DNA of 64,000 bases from Flammula alnicola (GCA_015499995.1 JADNRV010000069.1:62001-126000); one strand, 5' to 3'; positions 22,060 through 36,387 are shown, counted from the stretch's first letter. The notes: a model not told the origin generated them from the letters alone. A program made the numbers and translations.

Positions 22060-23629
22060 ACGGGAGTATCCACCAAAGGTCTAGATCTTCCGCAGTCATT
22101 GTTCAACGTTCATGAATCATGACTTCATTTCTCTGTTTCATCATTTTGTTGTCGAGCTTCGATCATCGCTTTCTTCTCAGAACGACATCTATCTAGTTTA
22201 GATGAAGGACTATTACATACCCCTTTGATTCCACTGCACGCCGGTATAGTAGTAGAATTCGGACTCACACATCTCATATCTCGGCAACTCTGCATTGCTT
22301 CATGTAACATATAGCTAATTATTTCCTCTATTAAATGCATTTTCTCTGTCACAACTAAAGGGTTGGAGTTCAGAACAAGGTCAAACCATCTAAGGTCATT
22401 CAGATCGTCGACCGGAATTAAAAAAGTTTGCGCTTCCTTGACTCTCTTGCCGTAAAAAGCGATTCATCATAGTTGACCTGTGCCCTTAAATTAATCATAT
22501 TGAATGAAACACATAACCACATGTGTAGCGAAAATATACCCATCTGCCGCACTAGTCGTTCGCTGGGCTCACCTTTCGCGTGGCTTGCAGTTCGCGGGTC
22601 TTCTCGTTCTTCCTTGCTCATCGTGGTCCTTGCCCCCTATCTCCCTCACTTTCCGTTTCTGAAGTATCACCTTCGCCGAGCTCGTTCGTCGTTCATGTGA
22701 CGTGGTCGTCGCACAGCCCCGCCTGTCCATCGCACAACTACACGGCCTCTGTACACCCTCCGCTCTGACTGCGCATGCGCCTCAGAGACTGCAGATGGAT
22801 CTGATGGTTGTGACGCCTTGCGGTTGCTGCGTTCGTGGCTCAGCTCTGTGGCTACTCGCTTTTTACACTTGTTGTGCTTAGCTAGAGGATAACAATGTTT
22901 ATATAACAACATTATGCTTACAATTTATCTTGATTATGTGGCAGAGAAACGACTGGCCGCAATCGTTCACCACGTGCTCATTTGGACGGAGTTTGCCGTC
23001 ACTACCGCTGCATGATGCTGGCAGACAGACTCATACTCTCTCATACTGTGACATAACGTCGTCAAGAAGATTTACGTCTCTGCTTTACTTACCAACAGCC
23101 ACAGCTTTAGAAAGACTACCGTGCGCGTCAAGTCTCGCCGGAACCCTGGACAAGTTTCTGATGAATAGTACCCATTGTTTCGCGTCGGCGACTCGGGGAA
23201 GTGCAACTGTCCCCCTCCGAGTCCGAAGAAGTGATAATCACAGCTGAGAGTCCGTTTACATTCCGCGATAATTCTCCTCTGGCACTGAGCCTGAAATACC
23301 CAGTTACATTAGGAATTAAATTCACCTTGCCTTGAATGCTCGTCATCCATGGCGCCGTGGTTCGTCCTGCCGGATCACACTGGCTCTTGGATGACTTAGC
23401 GACAATTATGCCGTATAATTACCTGTTATAATTCTGACACGCTGTCAGGATCCCTTGTCAATTGATACGCAATCTCTAGGTGGTTGTCTGCTCTGTCGCC
23501 GTCGTAAGGCTATGCGACATAATTATAAGGCCATACCTCCCGGACGACCCACCGCCTAAAGCTCGACCCCCTTCATATTGACCGCAGAAACATAGTGCAA
23601 CTACGAATTCCCTTGATTGCCCATAAAGC
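22060..23629. other. Intergenic between the LRR-like gene and the STAND-N/TPR gene
   Basis: About 1.57 kb with only short, mutually overlapping open frames. No repeat, RNA gene or family motif recognised. Confidence 0.4.
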
Positions 23630-26600
23630 ATGGTTGACCCCTTGTCCGTGACGCTCTCAGTCATCACCCTCGCAACAGCCTTAAAGGATATCATCGAACT
23701 AGGCCAAAAGATTAAAGATTCCTTTGCTAAGGTTCGTTCAAAAACTCCTCTCAGATTGTGTATTAAGTGCTGATATTCGTACAGGTGTCCCAGAACCTAC
23801 GAAATGTGCAAGAACTGGCGGGTGAAATTGTAGGCACTCTGCAGCAACTCTGGGAATTCTGTGACCGCCACTATGCGGTCTTAAACGCCTCTGATGAAAT
23901 GAAAGCTGCACTTCGTAAATTGAGAAAGTAAGTCTCTCTTCTTGATCCCCATTCTCGCACTTACCAAGTTGGCCATGTAACAGGGATATGGATTCGGTTT
24001 ACGCCAGTTGTTGTAAATTGATACCACCTTCATCTGAAAAGCTAGTCGGCCGAGTGAAGATTGCTTTTTATTCGTTCAAGAACCGCAATAGAGTAGAAGA
24101 ACTCATCACGAAGCTCAGGAATCATGTAAATAAATGTCGTGAACAATTTATGGCAAGTACAATACATCGCAGGCTTGACGTATACTAAAGTCTATAACAA
24201 TTCTTTTTTGCAGCTGTTTGCCCTCATGAGGATCGAAGTTAGTCTTGCTGCCTTACGCCACTCAAATGCAGAAGGCCTGAGTATGGTACGAAGGGAGATC
24301 TCAATGATGAGGGTGTCTGATATGCGATCTTGCGCCTTCATGGAATCGAGCTCTACCGCCATTTCAAAGCGCCCATCAGGTCATCCTGAGCCTAATATCA
24401 TCATTTCCGATGCTATGTACCTTGGTCAACAAATTAATGCCATCAATGAATCATTGACTCGACTATCCGCCATGCACTTCCAATTCCCCAAAGAGCATAC
24501 AGCAGGATACACTCTTCCATATCAACCTCTCCTTGTGACTTCCGTGCTGCCTAGAGACAGGAATGCTCTGCAGCGCTATGTGGTTACGCGAGCACTAGAG
24601 ATCCAAACTTTTCTTCAAGACGACCTGAGCACGTTATCGATTCAAGACGGCGCACGAGAAATGCTCAACTTCACGGTCGGTCTCTGCGACTTGGGCATGT
24701 ACGAAGAGGCCGCCACCATGGGACTTTGGACTGTCAGACTCTTTCGTACATTGGCCGATGTGTACCCGGAAATTTATAAACCTCATGTGTTTCAAAGTTT
24801 TCAACATTTGTCGACAGTCTATCGGGAGAGTGGCAACTTAGAGAAAGCTTACAAAGTCATGGAGGAATGTACCAAAGCTTTCCGGGGTCGACAAACGTTT
24901 TCGCTGCCTGTGCAGCTCAAGGTTCAATTTGGAGGAATTTTGACCACACATGCGATGTTGCTGAGTCTCAAGACTTGGCATGACCAGTCACTCGACGTAG
25001 CAGAAGAGGCAATCAAGGTCTTCGAGGACATATTCCAAATGCCGGTGCCGCCCTACCAGAGCAAGGAAGAAAATTTGCTTGAAGCCAATCCCGACTTTCC
25101 GAGGAAGCTCTCGCTAGCAGGGATGACGGACCGAGCAGTCTGCGACTACGCTCGGGCAATTCGACAGCTTTCTAACAGCCTCCAAAATGTCGGACGACTT
25201 CAAGACTCAATCGCCCCTAAATTTACAGCACTAGCAATCTTTCGCGACCTGTGTCGGTTGGATCCCAAGTCCGCCTTGGAGGTCGAGCTAGCGAGTATTT
25301 TACTCGATATGAACGAGCATGTTTTACGGCCCTTCATACCGCGAGAGCGGGTACTATCCTTGATCGACGAAGCCCTCGAAATTTACCGCAGAAACGCGCA
25401 ATGGAACCCCAGTAGATTTGGGCAGCCTCTGTGCACTGCATTGTTCAGCAAGGCCTATCTTCTGGCAGAGATGGAGCGTTACGGAGAGGCCGTAGATGTC
25501 TGGAGCGAGACAATTGAATCGACAAAGAAGCTCGTCGTCGACCAACTTTATCTGGCAGAAGTACTGGGTGGGGTGTGCTGGAGCCTTCGCAGTTTGAAAC
25601 GCCACGATGAGGCAGCTACAATGCGTCTGAAATCCGTCATGGCCTATCAGTCCGTTCTCGGAACCACCTCCGAAACTCAAGCGAATGGATACTATGATCT
25701 TTCGGTTGATCTACAATTAGCTGGACGTTTTGAAGAAGCTATCCAAGCAGCTCAGAATTCTGTAAAGCAGTTCCGCATGCGGGCACTCAAGCACGGGTCA
25801 AAGTGGCACATAGGGAGCATAGCTCGCAGTTTGACTGCCTTGGCCAAAGCATGTACCTACGCAGGTCAGCTCGAGACTGCTCTCAATGAAGGTCATGAAG
25901 CCTTGACTCACTATGAGACGCTCATTCACAAGGGGCCCCGTATTCAAGTTAACGATTACATGGATTGCTTGTTGGTCAACACAACGGCCGCGCTGATTTC
26001 AGACAACGAGGCAAAGTCCATTGAGCGCACCGAAGATATTATTCGCCATTTCATTGCACTTGCCGTCAAGTACCCGGCCGAAGTTGTCCAAGGAGTAGCC
26101 AAAGCAAAACTGAGTCATGCGCGCAACTTTTTCAGACTCGGTCGTTTCCAAGAGGCCAGCTGCCGTATCCAAGCCTTGTTAGGAGAATGGGAAAACACCT
26201 ATGGACCTATTGATAATGCAGAGGCAGCGTCTCTCTATATCGATTCCACTATTATGTACTCAAGCATACTCGACATCCAAGGGGATTTCGAGGGCGCATT
26301 GGAACTCCTGAAAACAGCGATCGATATGGGCAAACCATTCTCTGCTTCCAACACCATTGCTGCATCCCGAACGGCTCGTTCAATGTACCATCATACAGAT
26401 CTGTTGCGAAGGCTAGGCCGGTATTCTGAGGCCCTAGAAACCAGCCGAGAGAAAATAACATTCGGCCGCAAGACCCCTATGCAGCAAATTTCCGATTTTG
26501 TAGGAAACCTTCACACCGCTGCGCTTGCATCGCTATACAGCGAGAGACATGAAGAAGCCATTGAGACCGTGAAAGAAGCCCTCGAACTCTGTCGAAGCAC

Positions 26601-27207
26601 CGCCATGGAAGAATGTAGCCGGATGAATAAACACGCGCTCCTGTTGCTTCCCAATTGCCTGCATGTGTTGTCGATATGTCTTGCAGATTCTGGGAATGAA
26701 GCCGAAGCGTTAATATACGGAAAGCAGGCGGTAGAAGAGGCGCTCAAACTGAAATCGGACCCTCTGATGTTTTGGCCGGTTACTGAATACGCATATATGG
26801 GGGCTCTTCATAATCTATCCTGTCGTTTGCTAGCATGTGGCGACGTCGCACAGGCCGCTGAAAATTTAAACAAGGTGAAGGTCTTTTGGACGAAGAAGGT
26901 GGAGGGGCAAATGGGGGCATACATCACTCTGGCAGAAGTTTTGCGCTTTGCTGGGGTGCTGTACTGTAACCTAGGCCGGCACGGAGAAGGCATGGCTGCC
27001 GTATCTGAACTATCGACGATAAAGATGCGCCTTAGGACTGTCTTCCCCGCCCTCGGTCGTCAAGTCGAAACCGAGATGGAGCACAACATAAATAGCGTTT
27101 CAACGGCACTGCGACATGCAAAGCTCGAGCTAGAATGCCATCATCAGAATGAACATCGAGCTTACCTGATCTCATCTTCCGTTCACCTTCAGGCACCTAA
27201 AACCTGA
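23630..27207 (+). CDS. STAND-type N-terminal domain plus TPR-array protein, 1135 aa
   Basis: Exons 23630-23731, 23785-23927, 23984-24152 and 24214-27207. The third intron (24153-24213) is GC-AG. Residues 1-150 (MVDPLSVTLSVITLATALKD..., LRKLRKDMDSVYASCCKLI) resemble the helical domain found at the N-terminus of fungal STAND/NLR-like proteins. Residues from about 300 to the end are a long series of helix-turn-helix repeats with TPR spacing: LCDLGMYEEAATMGLW, YRESGNLEKAYKVMEE, LAEMERYGEAVDVW, LQLAGRFEEAIQAA, LFRLGRFQEASCR, LRRLGRYSEALETS, YSERHEEAIETVKEAL. I see no P-loop (GxxxxGKT) or Walker B between them, so the nucleotide-binding module of a true NLR is missing. Likely a cytosolic scaffold or sensor; its ligand is unknown. 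Confidence 0.82.
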
Positions 27208-30200
27208 AACCTCGGCCTCGAGACGGACAAACCAGGCGGTTCTTAAAGAGTTCATATCGAGGGGCAGGACATTCGGGGGACTACCCAAGATCGGGCCTGA
27301 GTCGGCATTACGTCCAATATACCATTCGAGACGATGTCTTTTTATGCCAATAGTTCTTAGTCGAGTAGGATTTCCAGTCAAGCGCAGCTACCTAGAAGAA
27401 GTGAAAAAGCGATCAGCGTTAAATAGTTGACGATATAACAAACGAAAGAGGTTACATCATGCCGAACAAATAAGATGTTGTTGATGTAGTGTTGATCAAA
27501 GCGATTGAACACTTACATTGGGTTCAACCAACAGAAATTCTGGATACGTCTAGGTCTTAACCTATTACTAGCTGACGTTAGAAGCAAAAAAAATTGGAAT
27601 GAGAATTAACTGGAGTGGCGGAAAGGGTGCAATAAGCGCGCCTCTCTGCATTAAGGACACAAGCGTCAGATAGTTGAGAGATGAACATAGCAAGCATACC
27701 CTTATCTTCTTAGAGGCGGATGGACGACGTGGCGAAATTCGGACGAACAAGTTCAACTTGCAATGGCCGTGGGAAACTTAAGTGACCGGACAGGTACCGG
27801 TCACGTGTGTGTATCCCACAATGTCGTTCATTTAGATTAGATTAGATTATCAGGTGGCTGTACATGCCATGGTAGAGGACATTTTTATCGACTCTGTCAA
27901 GTCACGGTCTCCCCGTCATGACATCTCATTCAAGAATTTCCAACCAACATGCCCATAACGCGCATATACTCCCAGTTTCCGCCGATATCTATGATTCCTT
28001 CCCCCCTTTTACAGAGGCTTATTAGCATGCTTGTCAACGCTTTATGTGGACTACTTCAAGGACGCGGACCTGCTTTGGCGATACGGGAATCCAAACCTAT
28101 CACCCATGTTGAATGTCCAAATTCAACGTCCTTAATAACCACCCAATAAACTCACGATACTCCCGGTTGAAATAATCACTGAAGTGATGATGCATATGGA
28201 GTGGCGAGATGCGTTACGGGCTCGAATTGGACACCGACGTGTCAATCACCGTGTCCGTAATTTCCTTACATTTGTAACGGGCGTGCAAAGTCCTCCAAGT
28301 GACCTCGATGACATGTCGAATCTGGCAGACCTTTCTACAGGAACTTGTTTCTCGCTCTCAGATCCCAGCGAAGTTAGAGCGCCCGAGCTGTATTCATCCA
28401 AGGAGCTCGAGCGTCTTGTGCTACAATGGTCAACCGCGAATATAGGCTGGACCTCCGATGGACACTTACGGTTTGCCTGATTAAATTCTCCTCTCTCTCA
28501 GAGATGGTTCCGGTTATTTCGCAATGCCAGTCAGACTGAGCGTATGACCCCCGCTCTCCGAGTCTCCGAGTCGTCCTTACCCTCGTTGGGTCTCGGAAAC
28601 GTTGTTCTATACAAACCCTCCGAACCTCCGAGCCTCACGCACGCTCCTTGTCAGTGTCGGTGCCACTGCCGCATCACTCGGTATCTAGAATACGCAGAGC
28701 ATGTGGTCAGGTCCTCTGTATATACATATATGATATGCATCAGAACAGTGGGCTAGCGATCTTTCAGGGATTGTCTGTTGGAACTTGGAAACGCCACCTG
28801 GTGCCGGTTCCTTGAATCTGTGATTGAGGGGTACTTTCAGAGGCTTCCTCTAATTGCTGACTTAATGTTCTGGGATCCGAGTTTGACACCGTCTGGAACC
28901 TGTGGTACTGTTCGGAAACAATCTGTTCTGCTAGAGCTCGCTGGACAGGTATACTAGCGTTTGCGGCTCCTCTGGTAATTCTTGCCGTCAAACGCCCAGG
29001 AGGCTCACTCTGTTCACGAGCTAGAACTTTCAGTTCAAATTTTAATCTGCCGTACAACTTTCCAATAGGCATGAACGTGCAAGCCGGCGGAATCTTGTTC
29101 TTAATGCATCATCCGATAACACTAAATCTATTCGGCTTTCACTTATCTGCATATCCCGGACTTTCTTCATTGACGGCTACTCCACCTACATGTGCTCGAC
29201 CTGAGGTCCGGTTTCTGTTTTCCTTGAGGCTATCAGAATCTAAACTAGAACTCAGGTCGAACCTTGTCTTCACTTGACCTTGTTCTCCCCCGGGTTTGAT
29301 TGAAGCTTATATCTCGCCAGTTTTGAAGTGAATCGAGCCCTTGAAATTATAATTAATAGGAACTGCACGGTGTCCATCATGTGTCGCTGAGCGCTCCCGC
29401 TTGTCATAAGTACATCGAGATGGCTAATGAATGCATTGTGCCTACCCTAGTTAGTCTCGAAGACACAAGCTTGAAGGATTTCCATCGAGCCTCGGGATTA
29501 ATGTGCTGGACACTCTTTCCCTCGGACGCAACGTTGAGGCTTACTGAGAGTCCAAATGGTGTTAGGAGATTCGGCTTTCGTGGACGTTGCCTGTTTGCAC
29601 AATCAAATAATTCTAATGGCAGGCTGATTTGAGTGAGTCGTCAATTCGTTATTTTCGATCGCCAGTCATAATTCAAGGTATATCATAGGCGGTTAGATGG
29701 CAATTGCAGAGTTGCTGCATACGAATTTAGAACTGTGGCAATGCAAAGCTTTCACTGGTCCATTTCCCGCGTAGGTTCTCCTTAGTGAATAACAATCTTC
29801 TCAGCAACCTATCGCGAATCCCCGACGGAGTTGACTATTTGCATCCCAGTCCAATGAGATGTGGTTACCCAAACAAACCTAGGAAGACCTACGCATCACT
29901 GAGCCCAGACTGAACCGCGGGGAACTGTAAGCAGCGCTGACCACGGATCGCCTGCGAAGAGGACAAGAGATTTGAATTTCTATTCGTTCTTCCTTCTGTC
30001 TATTTTCACTTCTTTTCATGTCCGTCATTGATTTTTTATATTGCTCGTGTGCACCCTCTTTTTACTCAGACCCTCTATTATTGTTACGGCGGCCAATTTG
30101 AGCACCGAGATTGAAAGCATTGTATTGCAACAAGTATTACCTATGTAGAAGATGCGTAGTCAGGATATCGATAAAATAACCGCAACTCTCTGCACAACAT

Positions 30201-33200
30201 CCCAAATTCCAGATCCACAGAACTTCGCTTGTGCATCCTCGAGGCGGACGCAGGGATTTGCGTGGCGTAGGCGCTCTACCGTACATACTGCACCACCTCG
30301 AGGCTTCATTCTCAGTAAACCGATATTACCCAAAAACCAATTGTAATTCCCACCTCAAACTCCCCGTCGGCATCTTCGTAGAATTCATAACAGGCACGAA
30401 AGTGACGTCTCCCGCGTAGGTCTGCCGGATACCGAGATAATTGTAACGAGTGTGATGTGTATGTGGCGTGATATCAGGAAGAAAGATACGTGGTCTTTTT
30501 TAAAGCACAGATCCAGAGAGTCAATACAAACGGCACCCACCCGCGAAGCGGTTTGAACCTCGGTTCTCCATGTCCAGAGATCCGAAAGATTACATGCACC
30601 TCGGCGTCGACGATGTATAGAGTTTTGGCCCACTGAATATATCGTATATTCAATCTGTACACCTTCGAGCCGTTCTGAGCTCCGAATTACTATGTAGTTA
30701 TGCCAGTTGAGTTTCCCTGCCATAAAGTAGGCTGTAGCGCCCTCAGGGAAGCATCGAGTAAATATCTGTGCAGATTTATTTATTTTCGCTTCCTTTTTGC
30801 TTCGATTAAATTTTTTGCTTTATTCTATACGTGTTTCTGAAGAGTTTGGTTTGGTATTAAGAGAGTTCGAGATTTGGATGTGGATGATGACCCACACAAT
30901 TTTCCAAATCTTTGGAATCTGTGTGAGAAAGATCAAGACCGCGTCCAGTCAGTAGAAGTTTGACTGTGGAAGCTGAAGCGAGTTTCGAGCTTCAGAGTTT
31001 CGGTGGCTCTGTCAGCAACCGAGCTTCCCGGCACAGGATTGCAAGAAGGTTCAGAGACACCGCCAGTGAATCGTTTTAAGAACGACCGTAACCCTCAAAG
31101 AAATGGCAGATCGAGACATGCAGGTGACATGCATGGAGTTGTTTGTTCGAGTTCCTAAGAGTTTAGCGCGCACGGCGTCTCAAGGAAAATCTCCCGTACC
31201 ACGGGTGCGAGCCTAATTTATCTATGCCGATGGCAGATACTGTACATCATCATCGGCGACAGTGATCGTACTGTATACCATTGCCGTCCTCGAGTCATCT
31301 CCGTCCCCGCCTCCGAGCACACTGAACCCCCAGAAATATTCCAGCCATAATGGCTCGTCAGGGTATGTCGGGGATGACAAACACATTTCAAGGCGACAAC
31401 AACGCTTCTAGTGTGCATCTTCTGGTTCTAGTTCAACACGAAGCCGGCGGTCCACTTCTCAAGATCTTCCACTTCCGTTTCTCGACCCTCCATCTTAAAT
31501 TCCTCGCGCGATCCTCCTCACTTTTTATATATATAGAAAATAGCCTCCCGCGACACGGTGAGACTTGGTTTTTGACTTTTGAATGCGTATTTTCCAAGAT
31601 ATCGTCGATTCTTACATACAGTACACACCATTGTACGACGATACGGCTGGGTTAGTGTTAGATCCTCCGTTGATTCAACCGATCTTGCGCTACCCGTGGA
31701 ATCTGTTGTTCGAAGTTTGCAATGCAAATGGGCACCCCGGAGTCTTATTTCTCACGGTTGCTTGAGCCAATTGCGTTCCCGACCGAGGACCATCGCTTCT
31801 TCAAGATATGAAAATATTGGGGACTCTTGTCTTTTCATGATGAAGTGCTGCGTAGACCCCGGATAGCCAATGCTCTGGGTTACAGTCCATTGTCAATATA
31901 GGAACAGGAGAAATGTTCCAGGCCTGGAACCACCATCTATCGGGATCCAACTTGGAACGCCTTGTGGACAAGTCAGGGGGACGCCGACTTAATAACCTTT
32001 CAGCTCGGTAGAAGGCCGTTAAAAAGGTTCGAGGGCAAGTCGAGCCGCCGTCGGCGTAAGCTCAACAGTGAAACGACTAATGGGCATTTGAATACCGACT
32101 CCGGCGACTAAATGGGGTGGGTGGGCTGAACGGCGGCTGAGCCTGGTCCGTAGGCCTACTAAGGCGAAGGGGCGGTCAATGCCAACGTCAACGTAGACGT
32201 TGTAAATCTGATAGGCTCGTAATCAGTGGATTGGGGTAGGGTAAATAGTATATAATTAAAACGCCGAGTACCGCCGCTAATAGCGTGTGCACCACCTTTC
32301 CCTTGTCAGGCGTCCCAAGCTCGACAAACTCTACGTGGAGGAGGAGGCATGGCATGTAGCAAAGGCAAGGCATCATGCATGCATTCGTGTCCAATTTCAC
32401 TTTGTGAAACGGTTTGTTTGTGTCTACTACGGAGCTGACGTTCGAGTAGGTTTAATAAGGGGGTTTGTAACTTACTTTTTAGCAGTCGAGCTTGAGTATG
32501 GGGTTATCGTTTGATTGCCAGGTGTCACTGAATGTCATCAAACTTGGGGTGTTTGGTGAATAAAATATAGTTGATATATGGAGACGGGGATTGCCTAACG
32601 GTTACTTTATGGTAATGTGGTGGAATGGATCCGTAAGTCGCTCACTATTGTTCGGGAGCCATAACATGGGCGCATCGTTTGCTGACTTTGAAACAGGAGA
32701 TATTGTACCCAGTATGGTGGCGAGGATGCTGGAAAGGTCAAAATGAAAGAGTCCGGCCGTATAAATACCGGGGCAAATGGTAAGAGCGTGATTGCTGCTA
32801 CCACGATGATGATGTTTCGAGATACAAACACTCACAGGTCGAATACTTATTTGATACTCTAAGAATAGATGGTCGCGCTTCAGTCCTTTGAAGGCAAGTA
32901 GAGAATGAGTGCAAACAGGGATATGAACGCAGAGAAAGGAAAGGCAGGAGTAAGCGCACCTCCACACGATTACTGCTGATTATACACGCTGCGCGTTCCC
33001 GATGACGTTGATGAGGTGCTCCTGATAAACTTTATAAAGGAAGAAGGCTTACCTTACATTTAGTGGCTGATGAGCCGGTGTGAGTGTGAGTAAAATAAAG
33101 TAAGGTAAGGTAATGAGCCATTGTTCGCGGGTAATAAAGAAATGAAATCGTGTTTCGATTTCGATGTGATTCGTCGATTCCAGGTCGCTGTGATTTGTGA

Positions 33201-33919
33201 CTAGTTGCCTGAGTGATGATTGATTCGTTGTCAGTTATTAGGTCGGTCAACCTTTCGGTCAGCAACTGGCAGCTAGTAGATGGTTCGTTCTTCAGAGCAA
33301 TTTATTAAACCCAGATTCGATGGATTTGAATCAATTCAGTTGATAATGACAGCTCGAGGCATGCGTGGCAAGATGCAGACGCCGCTCGATTCGACGGATA
33401 GGTGTCAGACAGTCATGCAGAAAGAATTCGAACATTTTTTGTGCGCCGAGGAAGAGGGGTATGTGTGTCAGCGAGTAGCATATGTAGAGGTCGACAAGTG
33501 TGGGTGCAGGAGGTTTGGTTGTGTTTCTGCCGCGGAGATTGAAAACTAGCCGAGTCGATCGCCCGATTGAGTATGTCCCGCTCCGAACACAGAACCCTGT
33601 ACAAACTCTTTCCTCCTCCCTACATTACTCAAAAATTCCGAAAAGGCGCTCGAATACACCCTCGAATATCTCCCTTGTTTCCGAGGTATTATTTTCCCCT
33701 TTTCTCCAAAATCACGACCAAGGGAATCTGGGGTGCGACAACTGGGCGTCTCCTTTCCTCGATCATTCCATAGATCGGAGCGCGGGGGTGTTGTCGCTGA
33801 ACATACAGTTTGCATGTGGCAAAAGGCAAAAAATCCCCACGGACGAAATTTAATTGAATTGGGATTTTGGATACATAGGCGCAGGTTCTCCTCTTCTTTC
33901 CAGATATACCGTCGCACCA
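27208..33919. other. 6.7-kb gene desert
   Basis: No gene could be supported. The longest open frames (for example 28184-28480, 28764-29072 minus, 31583-31765, 32602-32967 minus) have no recognisable motif, unusual composition or conserved splice pattern. Simple repeat ATTAG x4 lies near 27834-27850. The region may hold decayed elements or noncoding transcripts, but nothing in the sequence lets me name one. Confidence 0.4.
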
Positions 33920-36387
33920 ATGGCGTATAATCACCAGCAGCACTACGGACAACAGGAGGGCAACATGCAGGTGTACCCAGACTATGGCGAGTATGCGGAT
34001 ATCGATGATCCCGCCGTTGCCGAGTCCCGCTCATCTCTCTTTTCCGCCTCGCAACCGCTATTCACCCGCGAGGAGATCAACAACACCCGCACTTTAGACC
34101 CTTACCAAACCACACAATCCCCCCAGAGTTGGCCTACTTACGAGCCGCCATTCCAACAGCGATCCCATTCCTATGCTCCTTATCCAAGTCCCTCGCCATT
34201 TCCCCCGCCCAGGCTATCTCCTCCACCACCGGTCCATCACCAGGCTTTTCATTTTAAGGCACAAGGCCAGAGCACGAGCCCGAACTCAGCCAGCCACCGT
34301 CTAACGCTCGCGGGATCGCTAGACCCCGCCACTGGCATCTTCTACCGCACTCCGGAGCACCCGAGACTACGCACAGCACAGGCATGCGAGAAATGCCGCA
34401 CGAGGAAAGCTAAAGTGCGTTTCCTTTGTGTCTTGAAATAGCTCGCATCATATCGATTGTGTATGATTTTATCTTCATCTCTAGTGCAGCGGCGAGCATC
34501 CCTCATGCAAGCGATGTATTACCCGCGGTTTAATATGCGAGTACGCAAAGGAGGGGAGAGTACGTGGGCCGAACAAGCCCAAACCCAAAAACGGCGCCAC
34601 CTCGAGCCCCTCTGGCTCTGCGTCTATCGCATCTACCGTCACTTCTAGATCAAAGAACAACGACACCACCCCCACGAACACCAACACTGGTAAAAGCAGG
34701 CCTGCGTCTTCGCGGCACCGGAACTCGAGCTCGCACAGCAGCGCTGGCTCCTCAGATCAGGCGACCAAGCAGTCTGCAGCTCAGAGTCTGCAGCTCCCCC
34801 CTTCCGTCGGGGAGCGAAATGACCAGATCCTGCATGGCGAGCACTCGCATCATCCCTCTATCTCTGGCTCCTCGTCCCCTACATCTTCTACATCGACATC
34901 GGCCTCTCGAGGTGGACACCGCTCAGTAGTGGGACATAGTGCCTCGGGATCCTCGTCCTCGAGACGAAACTCCTTAGGCGAGCACCGTCCTTCACGCCCT
35001 CGCCCGCCGGATCTGCATCTCAGCAGTGCGTCAAATCTGTTCAGGCTTTCTGGTGGTGTAACGGGGGAGGGAACTGAACCGCGATCAGGATCCACTGCCG
35101 GTGTAGGTATGGGAATGGGTGACATGGGGCCCGGGATGGGAATTGGGAGCCCAGGTATTGGTCAAGGGACGGCGGGCGGCGATTCGGTGTTCTACCCCCT
35201 CCGGCACCATACGCAGCCTCCGCAACAGCATCAACACAGGACGGGTCCCAGTCAAGGATACACACCCGATCCATTAATGGGTCGAATCGGACAGGTATGT
35301 CTCTTCTTTGTCGTCTCCTTTCCCAACAGAAAACTAAGAATGTCTCATATTATAGCACCAGTCACATCAATATCAGCAACCACATCAGCACCAGCACCAG
35401 CAGATACAGATCCAGCATAATCTGCTCGTCATGCAAGGCCATCAGATGCAAGTACCGAGTCAAGGAAGCGAGATACACCCGCTTACACCGTCCTCGCCGT
35501 TGAGCACCATGAAGCGCACCATGTCGGTACGGACAGAGATCCTTCACGGACAGAGACATGCGGAGCATTTTCCAGCAAATCTTCAACTTCAACAGCAGCA
35601 GCACAGTCTCGTCCCGATCCACCTCGGCCTGAACGTCCCTGGGGAGGAGCATGAGCCCGAGAACGAAGAGTTCATGTATCCGCATCCGGGCGTTCTGCCC
35701 TTCTTCCAGCATCAGCCGTACGAGCACCCGACTCAAGGCCAAGACCACCATGAGGATACATTTGACAGCGTCCCACGTCAGCAGCACCATGAGTATCGCC
35801 AGCGTGAGTATTCGAGTCAGCGAGAGCCCGAGTATGGTGAACGACAGCCGTATGAGCCGTACCAGCACCACCAGAAGCACCACCATCGCCACCACCACCT
35901 AGGCCTAGGGCGGAACTCGCCCCGCACCACCTCAACAACGAGCGCCAGCAGTGCGCTGGGTTCAGGCTCGCCACTCACACCTATCAGCTCCTCGACGTCC
36001 AGCGGGATACCGATATACAATCACGTCCAACACCCTCTCGGTCCCGGCGTGGATCCTGACTTGGGCGGGGTATCAATGTCAATGACTATGTCGTCGACGT
36101 CAGCATCGACGTCGTCTTCACTGTCTTCGGTGCTCCATGGTCAAGGCCAGAGTCAGGTCGAAGGTGACCTTCATGGCAGTCACGGTGGCATCGATTCGGA
36201 ACAGAGAGGCGGCAGTGCGGCTGTGCACCGTGGCAATGGCCTAAGCGGCGGCAGCCTTTCGAACCTGAATGCACACGGACACAGTCCAACTGTTAATGCA
36301 TACGCTAACGCGACTGGGAAGCTGGATACCGGCCACGACGATGAGCCTCTGTCTGGCTATCCTGCGATGGATTTGGGAATGTGTTGA
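33920..36387 (+). CDS. Zn(II)2Cys6 transcription factor
   Basis: Exons 33920-34414, 34485-35294 and 35356-36387. The DNA-binding cluster is ACEKCRTRKAK at the end of exon 1 joined to CSGEHPSCKRCITRGLIC in exon 2, giving six cysteines with C-x2-C-x6-C-x6-C-x2-C-x6-C spacing, as in Gal4-type factors. Around it are long low-complexity tracts: Pro/Ser/Tyr before the zinc cluster, Ser/Thr-rich after it, Gly/Met-rich (GMGMGDMGPGMGIG), then Gln/His-rich (HQHQHQQIQIQH). A basic KPKPKNG linker follows the cluster. An earlier in-frame ATG exists at about 33854. The frame stops at 36385-36387, but Ser-rich coding-like sequence (VLSTSSRSFAYGNGRRSSSK) continues one base out of frame just after it, so the true C-terminus is probably longer. 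No fungal-TF middle-homology region seen. Target genes unknown. Confidence 0.85.

Noticed and set aside
30240..30320. Minus-strand sequence with GGTAGAGCGCC resembling a tRNA D-arm
   Set aside because: No matching T-arm, anticodon arm or acceptor stem could be folded at the right distances.
30540..30625. GGTTCAAACC on the minus strand, like a Pol III B-box, with a possible tRNA upstream
   Set aside because: The T-stem does not pair and no A-box is present at the required distance.
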